Assembly: GCA_023424015.1 (NCBI GenBank)
Contig: JAFAEM010000035.1
Coordinates: 1-64,000 of the forward strand
Source of the DNA: Bacteroidota bacterium
GTDB lineage: Bacteria > Bacteroidota > Bacteroidia > Chitinophagales > Chitinophagaceae
Reading direction: 5' to 3'
Length of the DNA: 64,000 nt
Part shown: piece by piece, positions 17,489 to 26,035 of the stretch
Numbering within the stretch: position 1 is the first letter of the stretch
Layout of the letters: every line of letters starts with the position of its first letter
The notes under the pieces: model-generated
Seen by the model: the letters and a program-made list of their open reading frames with translations, nothing else
What the model was told of the DNA's origin: nothing
The model's database searches: none
Translations under genes and position numbers: made by a program

Positions 17489-18907
17489 TCACTGCCTTTC
17501 TTCACCTTTCAAAGCCAAATTAAATTTCCTTACAAATAAGATCCCTACACCCAACACAACTACTGAAGTTAATATCTTTATCGGCACGGGGAATTCTACA
17601 AAAAAATATGCGGCGACAGTTAACGCAACACTTGAAAACATCCAGCGGACCGGATAGTAATTTTGAGTCCTTATCTTTTTAAACTCTTTCAAAAAGTATC
17701 CTGCATAGCCCATATACATTAATGTAAAAAACGTTACATACACTGCAGCTTTGTATCCGAATATTGGTATAAGTGTCAGGTTTAATAAAACATTTAAAAT
17801 CCCTGCGATAAAAGTAACACCGAGTAAAAGTTTGGTTTTCTCAAGGTAGAAGAGTTTAGCATTAGCCCCAAAATACATTGGCCGAAAGCTATAAGCCATT
17901 ATAATAATTACACCCAGTGGATATACTTTCTGTAGAGCCTCGTTCTTTATTAACAAGATAAATATTTCTTTCGCCCAAATTGCTACACTAAAAGTGACAC
18001 AATAAAAAGCTATTTGCAATATAAAGATGAGCGACCGAGCAACATGTTCAGCATTTTTCCTATACGCTTCATTCAATAATGGGCCGATGGCCAAACCAGA
18101 GGCCATTCCGATATTGTTTACAAGATTGCCAACTGTATAGGCTACGTTGTATAGTCCAATCTGATCTGTGGGAACATTGACTACTTTCATTATTGCCCTA
18201 TCGGATGTATCAAGCAGGTAAGTAGAATAATAGTGTGGAACAGTTGGTAATGCAACTGATAAGGACCTTTTTATCAACCTCCATTTAAATTTGAAAATGG
18301 GGCCAAGGCCTAAGCTTCTATTTAATGGTAGCCAATACGAAGCATTATTAAGAATTGTTACTATACAGGTAGATAAAAACCATCCTAAATAACCCATCCC
18401 CTCGATTGCAATAAAATAAATATTCAAAAGGACAGTAAGAATGCCAAATACAATCGTGCGGATAGCTATTTGAAAGGGCTTCTGCTTTAATTGAAAATAT
18501 GTTGTTCCAAGGGTGGATGTTGGTCCAAAAAGTACTATTGGCAATACATTCAATAAAATGATTAGCCACTGATTTGATTTCGCCTCAGTCGGTATAAACA
18601 AGTAAAGTATCCCAGCCAGTATAATTGCATATGGAATATTCCATAGCGTTAGAAATCCATAAATCTGACGCCATGCCCATTTATACTGACTCGGACTTTT
18701 GTAAAAAGAATTCACCAAGATCACCCTAAGTCCGAGTGTACCCAATACTGCAACAGCGCCAGCTACAGCGGTAATCACTCCACTCACTCCAAAATCAAGT
18801 TCAGTAAGATATCTGGTTATAATTGGTAGCGAAAGAACCCCTGCAATTTTTGGTATTTGAGGAGCCATCCCATAAATCGCAGTGTGAGAAACGAGCTTTT
18901 TAAGCAT
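17489..18907 (-). CDS. wzx: Polysaccharide flippase, Wzx/MATE-like
   Basis: A 472-aa integral membrane protein with about 12-14 hydrophobic helices, predicted to flip undecaprenyl-linked repeat units across the cytoplasmic membrane. The N-terminal SHTAIYGMAPQIPKIAGVLSLPI stretch and the ...LTELDFGVSGVI loop are typical of Polysacc_synt (RfbX) proteins. A conserved GSANA-like loop appears as MYFGANAKLFYLEKTK. It overlaps the upstream acyltransferase by 8 nt. Base composition is clearly AT-richer than the flanking genes: 22 of 60 bases are G+C in 17821-17880, against 34 of 60 in 21541-21600. This is common for the serotype-specific core of capsule loci and suggests separate acquisition. Confidence 0.87.
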   Translation of the reverse strand: MLKKLVSHTAIYGMAPQIPKIAGVLSLPIITRYLTELDFGVSGVITAVAGAVAVLGTLGLRVILVNSFYKSPSQYKWAWRQIYGFLTLWNIPYAIILAGILYLFIPTEAKSNQWLIILLNVLPIVLFGPTSTLGTTYFQLKQKPFQIAIRTIVFGILTVLLNIYFIAIEGMGYLGWFLSTCIVTILNNASYWLPLNRSLGLGPIFKFKWRLIKRSLSVALPTVPHYYSTYLLDTSDRAIMKVVNVPTDQIGLYNVAYTVGNLVNNIGMASGLAIGPLLNEAYRKNAEHVARSLIFILQIAFYCVTFSVAIWAKEIFILLIKNEALQKVYPLGVIIIMAYSFRPMYFGANAKLFYLEKTKLLLGVTFIAGILNVLLNLTLIPIFGYKAAVYVTFFTLMYMGYAGYFLKEFKKIRTQNYYPVRWMFSSVALTVAAYFFVEFPVPIKILTSVVVLGVGILFVRKFNLALKGEERQ

Positions 18908-19412
18908 CTTTTGTCTTATAACGAATCAATTTCGCGGGTACACCCCCATAAATACCAAATGCCTCGACGTCTTTAGTTACAACAGAATTTGCACCTACGA
19001 TCGCATTCTCACCTATCGTAATACCCGGGTTCAAAAAAGCATTTGCGCCTATCCATACGTTATCATGAATTACAATATCACCAGACTGTTTCGCCAAGCC
19101 ACTGAAATTTGAAAAATCCTGATCAGGAGCGAAGGAACTGGTATATATTCTTACATTATGGCTTATCCGGCAGTTCTTTCCGATTCTTACTGTATAGCCT
19201 TTTGATATTTGTATGGTGGAATAACCGCCTATGTATGAATTCCCTTCTATTATTAAGTTACCGTCGCCATAAATCAGAATGCCTTCACCATTAAATCGAA
19301 AAGTGGGATGGATTTCGTACTTCTTCTTTATCGAGTCATAACGATCAGACTGCTCCCACCTCTTCAGTGTGCGATATATTCTAATAAATATTCGACGAAA
19401 CGTGCCCTTCAT
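18900..19412 (-). CDS. Hexapeptide-repeat acyltransferase
   Basis: A 170-aa left-handed beta-helix acyltransferase. Hexapeptide turns are visible at IYGDGNLIIEGNSYIGGYSTIQI (about residues 47-69), IGKNCRISHNVRIYTSS (76-92) and HDNVWIGANAFLNPGITIGENAIVGANSVVTK (about 112-143), then AFGIYGGVPAKLIR. Residues 1-35 are basic and helical. Likely role: O- or N-acetylation of a sugar. Overlaps the Wzx start by 8 nt and shares its AT-rich composition, so the two probably moved together. Homologous in fold but not close in sequence to the acyltransferase at 16946-17455. Confidence 0.84.
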   Translation of the reverse strand: MKGTFRRIFIRIYRTLKRWEQSDRYDSIKKKYEIHPTFRFNGEGILIYGDGNLIIEGNSYIGGYSTIQISKGYTVRIGKNCRISHNVRIYTSSFAPDQDFSNFSGLAKQSGDIVIHDNVWIGANAFLNPGITIGENAIVGANSVVTKDVEAFGIYGGVPAKLIRYKTKDA

Positions 19413-19471
19413 CGTTTTAACTTATAGATAATTTTAAAAAAACAATGTTCAAATTATTATCGACTAAATCT

Positions 19472-20947
19472 TTACTTCAAACTATTTAGAAGCTTGCCGC
19501 AATTCTCGTAACAATTAGTTGAATATAAAAAGTTTCCAGCCAACATTGTTAACTTCTTCCAATCATCCCGAAATTCCTGATCATTATCCCATTTTGAAAT
19601 TAAATCGTTTACCTCGCCAATCTGTAAAAACCTTAAAGCTTCTTCGATTCTTTTATCTTTAATATAAGTATGTATCCCCCTTGGCGTCTCGGCAGTGGGT
19701 AAGGTAACAGTGGGCAGCCCCATCGCTACGGCTTCATACAAAGCTGTCGAGTCGAAACCTATGACCAGGTCGGCGGAAAGAAAAAGTTCGTAGAGGTTGG
19801 ATTCGTTCCTGCTCAGGCGGAAGCGTGGATTTTCTGCAACAAATGCCTCAAACCACCCGAGATGGGAAGCCGGCTCGCGGGGATGTAGTTTGATGATAAA
19901 AGCGAAGCGCCGCGCCAGGGAGATCTTTGCAAGTTCAGCGAGCAACTTCTTAGTATCTTCAAACAAAGGCCATTGAGTGGGGATTAAAATTCTTAATTCC
20001 CCCGACGCGGAGGTATTTTCCTTTTGCTTCCGGTACCGGTCGATCCGCACATTTCCCACGGGCACTACCTGTTCATCTTTCCAGATACTGAAACGCATCA
20101 TGGCTTCCTTGAAGAAATTGCCAAACACAGCGATGAAATCGGGCCGGATCAGTTTATCAGGGTATTGCCCCACCGTTTCCCGGTTCAGTACATAGTCGGC
20201 TTTGTTTTCATCAAAATGTCCGTGCTGGTTTTCGATCACGATAATTTTCCGACGGTTCGCCGCTGCCATCAGTCCGGTTGCTACCGCGTCGGTTACGATA
20301 ACCACACCTGGCCTGAGGATCCGGAAGATGAAACTAAAAAAATAGTAGTCTGTCAAAAACTTGATCCGGCTGCTTCTTATCATCCGCCTGTATTGCTCTT
20401 CACTTACCTGCAGGGGCAAATGCTCTTTCAATGCCGCAGCAAAATACTTCGATGAATTTCGGTCACCACCCAGTTTGTGCGCCAGGCTGGTTATAAGTCT
20501 CGCGATCGTCCCAATAAAATTGATATCAAAATCGCGGGGTATAGCACCGGGTTGGTTATTTAGCGTGTACTCGGTAAACACTGCTTTCCCGGGTCCTGCC
20601 AGCTGGTACCAATGGTCGCCGAAATTATTGATAAGCTTTCCGTCATCTGTTTTATCAAATTTGTATATCCCATGGGCAACAACCAGCACCGTGTTCTTTC
20701 CTTTTATTATCCGCGTCGCAATAAGCCTGAAGGGAAAAGCGAGAAATGGGAGGACCAGCCCGCTGAAGAAATTTTTTTTCCGCCGGTTGGCAGTGATACT
20801 TGTAAACTGTTGGCGGATCAGGCCATAAAACATCGGGCGTTTTATCACCTGCCATTCGAAAAAACCTTTGATCAGAAATTTTTGATAGGAATTAAAATGC
20901 CTGCGTTCAAATTCCTGGATCAGGTATGCCAATTCTTTATTCTTCAT
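19472..20947 (-). CDS. Candidate CMP-nonulosonate transferase / capsule GT-B protein
   Basis: A 491-aa protein that I cannot place in a named family with certainty. The C-terminal half looks like a GT-B nucleotide-binding domain: LRILIPTQWPLFEDTKKLL (near 319-337), FIIKLHPREPASHLGWFE (near 351-368) with an HP motif, and LVIGFDSTALYEAVAMGLPTVTLPT (near 393-417) with an S/T motif. HP and S/T motifs are typical of bacterial sialyl-, polysialyl- and Kdo-transferases that use CMP sugars. It lies directly downstream of PseI, so transfer of pseudaminic acid is a reasonable inference. No signal peptide. The N-terminal half is basic, with a hydrophobic stretch near 63-79 that may attach it to the membrane. 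Confidence 0.55.
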   Translation of the reverse strand: MKNKELAYLIQEFERRHFNSYQKFLIKGFFEWQVIKRPMFYGLIRQQFTSITANRRKKNFFSGLVLPFLAFPFRLIATRIIKGKNTVLVVAHGIYKFDKTDDGKLINNFGDHWYQLAGPGKAVFTEYTLNNQPGAIPRDFDINFIGTIARLITSLAHKLGGDRNSSKYFAAALKEHLPLQVSEEQYRRMIRSSRIKFLTDYYFFSFIFRILRPGVVIVTDAVATGLMAAANRRKIIVIENQHGHFDENKADYVLNRETVGQYPDKLIRPDFIAVFGNFFKEAMMRFSIWKDEQVVPVGNVRIDRYRKQKENTSASGELRILIPTQWPLFEDTKKLLAELAKISLARRFAFIIKLHPREPASHLGWFEAFVAENPRFRLSRNESNLYELFLSADLVIGFDSTALYEAVAMGLPTVTLPTAETPRGIHTYIKDKRIEEALRFLQIGEVNDLISKWDNDQEFRDDWKKLTMLAGNFLYSTNCYENCGKLLNSLK

Positions 20948-21027
20948 GGAATCGTTTCCCGGCTAGGGGAACAAACATAATGGATCTAATATTTTCCAAT
21001 TTATCATAACAAGACTTCGGGTTGCGC

Positions 21028-22071
21028 TTAGTTCCCTAATACATCCAGCGATAATCTCGAACCCTTTTTGAGATCCTGGTTTGATTTCTTTCCCAGGACT
21101 TCTTTATAATGTTTAGGGTGCAGTCCAAACCCCGGCCTGATGGACCTTATATTTTCTGCAGTTAACGTCTCCCCGGCCTTGATATCTTTCACCACGTAGA
21201 GGGAGCGGCTAAAATCCCGCCCTTTCTTTTGCTTTTCGGTGAGGGAATAGTCAACCACACCGATGGCCTTTTCTGCTTCCCGCACGGCTTTCACCATATC
21301 GGTAAATTCCTGTTCGTTCATCGAAAAAGATGCATCAGGCCCGCCAATGGACCTGTCGAGAATAAAATGCTTTTCGATGATCTTAGCGCCGAAACAAGTA
21401 GCTACCACAGGTACCGTGCTGCCGATCGTATGATCAGAAAGCCCCGCTATGACATTAAAGCGTTCGGCCAGGTCTTTTACCATGATCATATTGGCTTCCT
21501 CGATAGGCGCGGGATAGCTGGATGTGCACTTCAGCAACGCGATATCATGATTACCCATGCGGCGGCAGGCATCCAGCGCCAGCCTGATGTCCTCTTCTTC
21601 CGCGATACCCGTTGAAATGATCACGGGCTTCCCTTTTGAAGCCACGAGTTCGATGAGGGGGATATCAGTGATCTCAAAGGAGGCAATTTTATAGGCTGGT
21701 GCATTCAGACCTTCCAGCAATTCCACCGAACTGGGATCAAAGGGTGACGAAAAACAAACCAGGCCTGCATCCCTGGCCGCATCAAACAATTGCTGGTGCC
21801 ATTCCCAGGGAGTATACGCTTCCTGGTAAAGGTCGTACAGGTAACGATCGTCCCAAATAGTGCCCTGCTTCAGGCGGAAATCATCCTCCTTACTGTCGAT
21901 GGTGATGGTATCGGCTGTGTAGGTCTGCAATTTTATCGCATCGGCACCAGCCCGTTTGGCCGCATGGATCGTTGCCAGCGCATTATCCAGGCTCCCGTTG
22001 TGATTAGCTGAAAGTTCTGCTATAATAAAAACGGAACTGTCCTTGTTGATATTAAATGATCCTATTTGCAC
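21028..22071 (-). CDS. pseI: Pseudaminic acid synthase
   Basis: A 347-aa NeuB-family enzyme condensing 2,4-diacetamido-2,4,6-trideoxy-L-altrose with phosphoenolpyruvate to give pseudaminic acid. The TIM-barrel domain (about 15-265) has FIIAELSANHNGSLDNA, ADAIKLQTYTADTI, GIAEEEDI and GLSDHTIGS. HFILDRSIGGPDASFSM (near 236-252) is the PseI-type sequence rather than the NeuB-type PGPDH. The C-terminal SAF (antifreeze-like) domain covers about 285-345 (SLYVVKDIKAGETLTAENIRSIRPG). Length is normal. It is 6 nt from the PseG-PseH gene and follows it in the pathway order of the operon. Confidence 0.92.
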   Translation of the reverse strand: MQIGSFNINKDSSVFIIAELSANHNGSLDNALATIHAAKRAGADAIKLQTYTADTITIDSKEDDFRLKQGTIWDDRYLYDLYQEAYTPWEWHQQLFDAARDAGLVCFSSPFDPSSVELLEGLNAPAYKIASFEITDIPLIELVASKGKPVIISTGIAEEEDIRLALDACRRMGNHDIALLKCTSSYPAPIEEANMIMVKDLAERFNVIAGLSDHTIGSTVPVVATCFGAKIIEKHFILDRSIGGPDASFSMNEQEFTDMVKAVREAEKAIGVVDYSLTEKQKKGRDFSRSLYVVKDIKAGETLTAENIRSIRPGFGLHPKHYKEVLGKKSNQDLKKGSRLSLDVLGN

Positions 22072-22077
22072 GCTTTA

Positions 22078-23508
22078 TTAATTTAATGATTTTGTAAACT
22101 TGAAATTATCATCCAAGGTTTCCCTGTCATATCCCAGTCTTTCGAACGCCTTAACTGATGGTATGTTGCCCGGCATGACAAATCCAGCCAGCTTAGCAAC
22201 TTTATTGCTATCCAGCGCCCGGAGTGAGAGCATACCTTTCTTTAAAATAACAATACCCAGCCCGTGGTTATGAAACTTTGGATCGATCAGGTAGCTGATT
22301 ATTGCTTCATTTCCGCTGACATCAAACCGAATGGATCCGATCGGTTCACTCTTCCATTCCGCTATAAAATAATAACAGTCAGGTGATGAAACCTTGCTTA
22401 AAAACCAATTACTATGTTCCTCGAATGTTATCGCCTTCTGACTGAAAGAAAAAGCCCTGACCAATGGATTCGCGGCCCATTCGAATGTTTTATCAAGATC
22501 CGCTTCAGTCGCCGGTCGCAGCAGCACTTCAGGCTCCAGCGTCAATTGATTAAAAGTTTTCAAAATCCGCTGACCCGACATACCGTCGATAAGACTTTTG
22601 TTTGCAACCGGTGACTCAAAGATCCTTTTGATGGCGTTTTGCACATGCTGCGTTGAGAAATCTTCGGCGTTTTCAAAAAAACCTGCTTTTTTATATTCTT
22701 CAAATACGTAGCGCTGGTTCTCTACATACATACCAGAGATCACCCGGCATCCTGCCGCCATCACCTCCAGCAGTATGCCACTGGCCGGAACAATGGCCAG
22801 GTCTGAAACCTTCATCAGGTCCAGCATCTTTCTCTCATCGACTGCGCTAAAATGCGCTACCCTGCTGTCGCTGCCGACAAGTGGCCTGAGCTCATTGGCG
22901 TATTGAAATGCCGCACCGGTAACTACGGTTATCTTCTGAAACCGCGGTTCTTTTAAAACCAGCCCGAGCGTATGGGTACTGAGGTTGCGATTGTCTGCGC
23001 CGCCGAAACAAATAAATACAGACGATACCTGGCCCGGTTTCCTTTCCTTCCTGGCCTCTTCGAGAAAGGGGGCACGCAACAGCGCATAGTCGGGGCCAAG
23101 TGCATACTGGGTATAGGGCTGTGCCTGGTAATCGGAGGGCCGGGTACCCGGCACCTGGTTGATGACCAGGTCAGCATAAAACTCTTTGTCGTGCAGGTCG
23201 TCAATACAGACCAACTGGCAGCCGGTTTCCTTTATTTGCCGCTGGTAGGATGTTTCAAAGAAATAATTATCGAGCACCACGATCTCCCTGCCGGTCAGCA
23301 TGGCTAAAAACGATTCCTCTGCTTCAATAATTGAAAACGGAATACCCGATTCACTGATCTCCTTTAACATGCTCTCCGGTGCTTCCCTGCAAATGAAATG
23401 CAGTTCAAATTCCGCTTTTAACATCTGGGACAATGCCATGCAGCGTACCAGGTGCCCAAGCCCTATCTCCGCACTCCCGTCTACCCGGATGTATACTTTG
23501 TTTCTCAT
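22078..23508 (-). CDS. pseG: PseG-PseH fusion: UDP-sugar hydrolase plus GNAT N-acetyltransferase
   Basis: One chain of 476 aa joins two steps of the pathway. Residues about 1-315 form PseG, a GT-B-like hydrolase releasing UDP from UDP-2,4-diacetamido-2,4,6-trideoxy-L-altrose: IRVDGSAEIGLGHLVRC at the N-terminus, IDDLHDKEFYADLVINQ, and CFGGADNRN. Residues about 330-476 form a GNAT domain of the PseH type (LRPATEADLDKTFEWAAN, then DPKFHNHGLGIVILKKGM, the acetyl-CoA loop, and PSVKAFERLGY), which acetylates the 4-amino group. PseH acts before PseG, so the fusion couples consecutive reactions. ATG 23508 is chosen because PseG proteins begin just before the I-R-x-D motif. A GTG at 23526 overlapping the PseF stop is the alternative. 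Confidence 0.9.
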   Translation of the reverse strand: MRNKVYIRVDGSAEIGLGHLVRCMALSQMLKAEFELHFICREAPESMLKEISESGIPFSIIEAEESFLAMLTGREIVVLDNYFFETSYQRQIKETGCQLVCIDDLHDKEFYADLVINQVPGTRPSDYQAQPYTQYALGPDYALLRAPFLEEARKERKPGQVSSVFICFGGADNRNLSTHTLGLVLKEPRFQKITVVTGAAFQYANELRPLVGSDSRVAHFSAVDERKMLDLMKVSDLAIVPASGILLEVMAAGCRVISGMYVENQRYVFEEYKKAGFFENAEDFSTQHVQNAIKRIFESPVANKSLIDGMSGQRILKTFNQLTLEPEVLLRPATEADLDKTFEWAANPLVRAFSFSQKAITFEEHSNWFLSKVSSPDCYYFIAEWKSEPIGSIRFDVSGNEAIISYLIDPKFHNHGLGIVILKKGMLSLRALDSNKVAKLAGFVMPGNIPSVKAFERLGYDRETLDDNFKFTKSLN

Positions 23509-23522
23509 TTCGTCAATACCGG

Positions 23523-24215
23523 TCACTTCACCGTGCTCAAAGCCGCGGCCAGTTCCAGGTCTTCATAGTTATCAATATCAACTGCATGCTTCCAGTTCAT
23601 TTCCCAGAATTTATGACCCTCACCATAAAATGTTTTGGAAACTTTAAGCGCTGGTATGTTAGCGATCCAGACGGCGCCGGTCGGTGAATACAGATCCGGC
23701 AGATCCTGCGATCTTTTATTGGCATCTTTAAAGATCCAATCCGGCTCGTGTCGCTCGTTCAGTTGCACCGCCCACCAGGGATTCATCCATACATATTTAA
23801 AACAGGACAAAACGAAATCTGCTTTCTGTGCGACAAAAAAATCGTAAGCATTCCTGATATCGGAAGCATCACGCAGGGGACAAACTGCAAAAAGCTGTAC
23901 AACCACATCAAAGACCTCGCCTTCCTCTTCCAATTGCTGAATGGTACGTAGCGTGGCTTCACTAACGGGGCTGAAATCATCTGCTTTGTCGTCGCGCAGG
24001 AAGGGTACATCTGCTCCATACTCCCGTGATACGTTCATGATATCGGGGTCATCGGTGCTGACCACGATCTTGTCGAAGAGGCCGCTTTGACTCGCCGCTT
24101 CAATCGTATGAGCGATCAGCGGTTTTCCCAGGAATGGCACGATGTTCTTCTTTGGAATTCTTTTTGAACCACCACGCGCCGGTATCACCGCCAGTATCTT
24201 TTTTTTATTTTCCAT
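23523..24215 (-). CDS. pseF: Pseudaminic acid cytidylyltransferase
   Basis: A 230-aa CMP-sugar synthetase of the NeuA/KdsB family that activates pseudaminic acid with CTP. The nucleotide-binding signature AVIPARGGSKRIPKKNI lies at residues 9-25. KPLIAHTIEAA, VSTDDPDIMNVSREYGAD and VQLFAVCPLRDASDI are typical. PseF is preferred over legionaminic or sialic acid activation because PseB, PseC, PseG and PseI are alongside. The ATG at 24215 overlaps the 3' end of the upstream oxidoreductase by 11 nt; a TTG four codons earlier is the other option. Confidence 0.9.
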   Translation of the reverse strand: MENKKKILAVIPARGGSKRIPKKNIVPFLGKPLIAHTIEAASQSGLFDKIVVSTDDPDIMNVSREYGADVPFLRDDKADDFSPVSEATLRTIQQLEEEGEVFDVVVQLFAVCPLRDASDIRNAYDFFVAQKADFVLSCFKYVWMNPWWAVQLNERHEPDWIFKDANKRSQDLPDLYSPTGAVWIANIPALKVSKTFYGEGHKFWEMNWKHAVDIDNYEDLELAAALSTVK

Positions 24216-25143
24216 CAATTTTTTCAATTATCGTCATCACCGACAGAGCTTCTTCATATCGCGTACAACGACTGTTACCGGTTTGGATAAACTCCAGGAA
24301 ATCGTCTACCTGTCTTTTGTACATCTGGTTCATGCAATCGTGCAGATCAACATCCAGGGTTGTAGGTTTGTCGTGTCCATAGGCAGTAAAGCTGATGCTG
24401 TTCATATCCCATTGATACTTGCCCTTGCTGGTAAAAGCTTCCGCGATATTGATATTGACCGGTGAGAACAGGTCAAGTTCGAAATTGAGACGGGCGCCCT
24501 GCTTTGTTTTTAGAGAAAAAAAAGCAAAATCATCCGTATCTATTTCGAGGAATGATATCTTGTCAGTAAACCCATCCACCTGAACCGGCTCACCAAACCA
24601 GTGTACTGCCAGGTCTATCTCATGTGAGAGCGTCCTGATCACACCACCCCCCAACTCTTTTTTTGCAGTGTATTCGTTGCGGTAATCAGCATAGGGATGC
24701 CATTTCGGCAAATAAAAAGATCTTTTGAAAGAAACTTTAAAGGGATACTCCTCCGTAAACCTCTCCTTAAAAAATTCTGACAGCGTGGTGAATCGCATCG
24801 GATAAGCGACCCTTATCAGCTCTTTATATTCCGCCAGGCTGGCTGCCTCACTTACCGTTCCGGCAATGGGTTTTTCGATCAACACCCGGATACCCTTTTC
24901 CAGGAATGGAAGCGCTGAAGCCACATGCAGCGAAGTAGGATTGGCGATCAGTACGCCATTGGGTTTAAATGCAAGCGCCTCTTCAACAGAAAAAAATTCC
25001 TGTATGTCTGTCGGTTCGGTCAAAGTCCCCTTTGATGTCCTCAAGGCAGCACACTCAACATTCTCTGCCTGCTTCAGCCAGGAAAGATGTCTCCTCCCAA
25101 TCGAACCCAGCCCGACAATCAGCACTTTAATTACCTGCCCCAT
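24205..25143 (-). CDS. Gfo/Idh/MocA-family oxidoreductase
   Basis: A 312-aa NAD(P)-dependent sugar dehydrogenase. The Rossmann domain opens with VLIVGLGSIGRRHLSWL (from residue 7) and includes EKPIAGT (near 90), the family's EKP motif. The C-terminal GFO_IDH_MocA domain follows from about 115, with GGGVIRTLSHEIDLAVHWFG (about 167-186) carrying the catalytic histidine region. The substrate is unknown. It overlaps its upstream neighbour (a second family member) by 13 nt and PseF by 11 nt, so it belongs to the pseudaminic acid unit. That pathway does not need it, which suggests a modified nonulosonate or a second rare sugar. Confidence 0.85.
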   Translation of the reverse strand: MGQVIKVLIVGLGSIGRRHLSWLKQAENVECAALRTSKGTLTEPTDIQEFFSVEEALAFKPNGVLIANPTSLHVASALPFLEKGIRVLIEKPIAGTVSEAASLAEYKELIRVAYPMRFTTLSEFFKERFTEEYPFKVSFKRSFYLPKWHPYADYRNEYTAKKELGGGVIRTLSHEIDLAVHWFGEPVQVDGFTDKISFLEIDTDDFAFFSLKTKQGARLNFELDLFSPVNINIAEAFTSKGKYQWDMNSISFTAYGHDKPTTLDVDLHDCMNQMYKRQVDDFLEFIQTGNSRCTRYEEALSVMTIIEKIDGK

Positions 25144-26024
25144 TCCAGTATTTTTATGATTTCCAGTGTTTCACTGCGATCAATATTCGGTTTCTGACCG
25201 AGTATGACCTCAATAAATGTTTTTAATGAAGTCCTGAAACACGAGAATGAATCTTTAAAAGTTTTCCTTACACTGCCTCGTTCGCCGAAAAAGGTGAACT
25301 CCAGAGGTACTGCTATATCGCCGGTCACTTTAAAATAGGCAGAAAGGTTTTGCCATTGTACCAGGGCCTGAGAAACTGCTTTGTTACCGCTTTTTTGTAC
25401 ACCGATCAATTCACCTCGTCCTGCCAGCTGCGATACGACAGGCTCGATGATATGGATGGCATAGGTGTCCCATTTTTTCATGACCGATGCTTCCACAAAC
25501 ACGATATCGCCGATAGCAGCCAGGTCAGCATCGTTAAGTATTAACTCATTTGCATATCGCAGCGCACTGCAGGTATATACCTGGCCGGAGTATTGCTCAG
25601 CCGCCCATATTGCTTCCGCATCGGCCACAGATAAAGCAAAAGGTTTGTCGATAAAAACCGGCAAACCTGCTTTTAAGAATGGTAATGCCATCTCCCGATG
25701 GTTCTCCGCATCGTCGCGGGCCAGCAGTACGGCGTCCACTTCGCCGATCATGCCGGTGGGTGATGGTACTATATGTTCGATAAGGGAAGCTTCCGCGATC
25801 TTTTTAGATAGAAGGGTATCCTGCGTCCATATATGCGTAACGGAAGCCAGGTGTCCAAGACCGTCTTCGGGGAAATGTTGCTGTGAAAGATATTCCGGTA
25901 TGACTGGAAAGCCGCAATCCTTCATTTTTTCGGGATCGTACCCGTTAAAGATCGCGCTCCATGAATAAGGATGCCCATTGCCATCACTTATCCCGATCAT
26001 TCCCAGTTTCATTTTTTTACTCAT
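25131..26024 (-). CDS. Gfo/Idh/MocA-family oxidoreductase (diverged)
   Basis: A 297-aa protein related to Gfo/Idh/MocA dehydrogenases. The N-terminal region lacks the textbook GxGxxG and instead reads KLGMIGISDGNGHPYSWSAIF (from residue 6). The EKP-equivalent FIDKPFALSVADAEAIWAAE (near 124-143) is clear. The C-terminal domain is short and lacks an obvious catalytic Lys/His pair in the usual spacing. This could make it a non-classical dehydrogenase or a structural partner of the neighbouring member. It overlaps the downstream gene by 13 nt and is 11 nt from the aldo/keto reductase gene. The substrate is unknown. Confidence 0.75.
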   Translation of the reverse strand: MSKKMKLGMIGISDGNGHPYSWSAIFNGYDPEKMKDCGFPVIPEYLSQQHFPEDGLGHLASVTHIWTQDTLLSKKIAEASLIEHIVPSPTGMIGEVDAVLLARDDAENHREMALPFLKAGLPVFIDKPFALSVADAEAIWAAEQYSGQVYTCSALRYANELILNDADLAAIGDIVFVEASVMKKWDTYAIHIIEPVVSQLAGRGELIGVQKSGNKAVSQALVQWQNLSAYFKVTGDIAVPLEFTFFGERGSVRKTFKDSFSCFRTSLKTFIEVILGQKPNIDRSETLEIIKILEWGR

Positions 26025-26035
26025 GGTAGAGGCCT

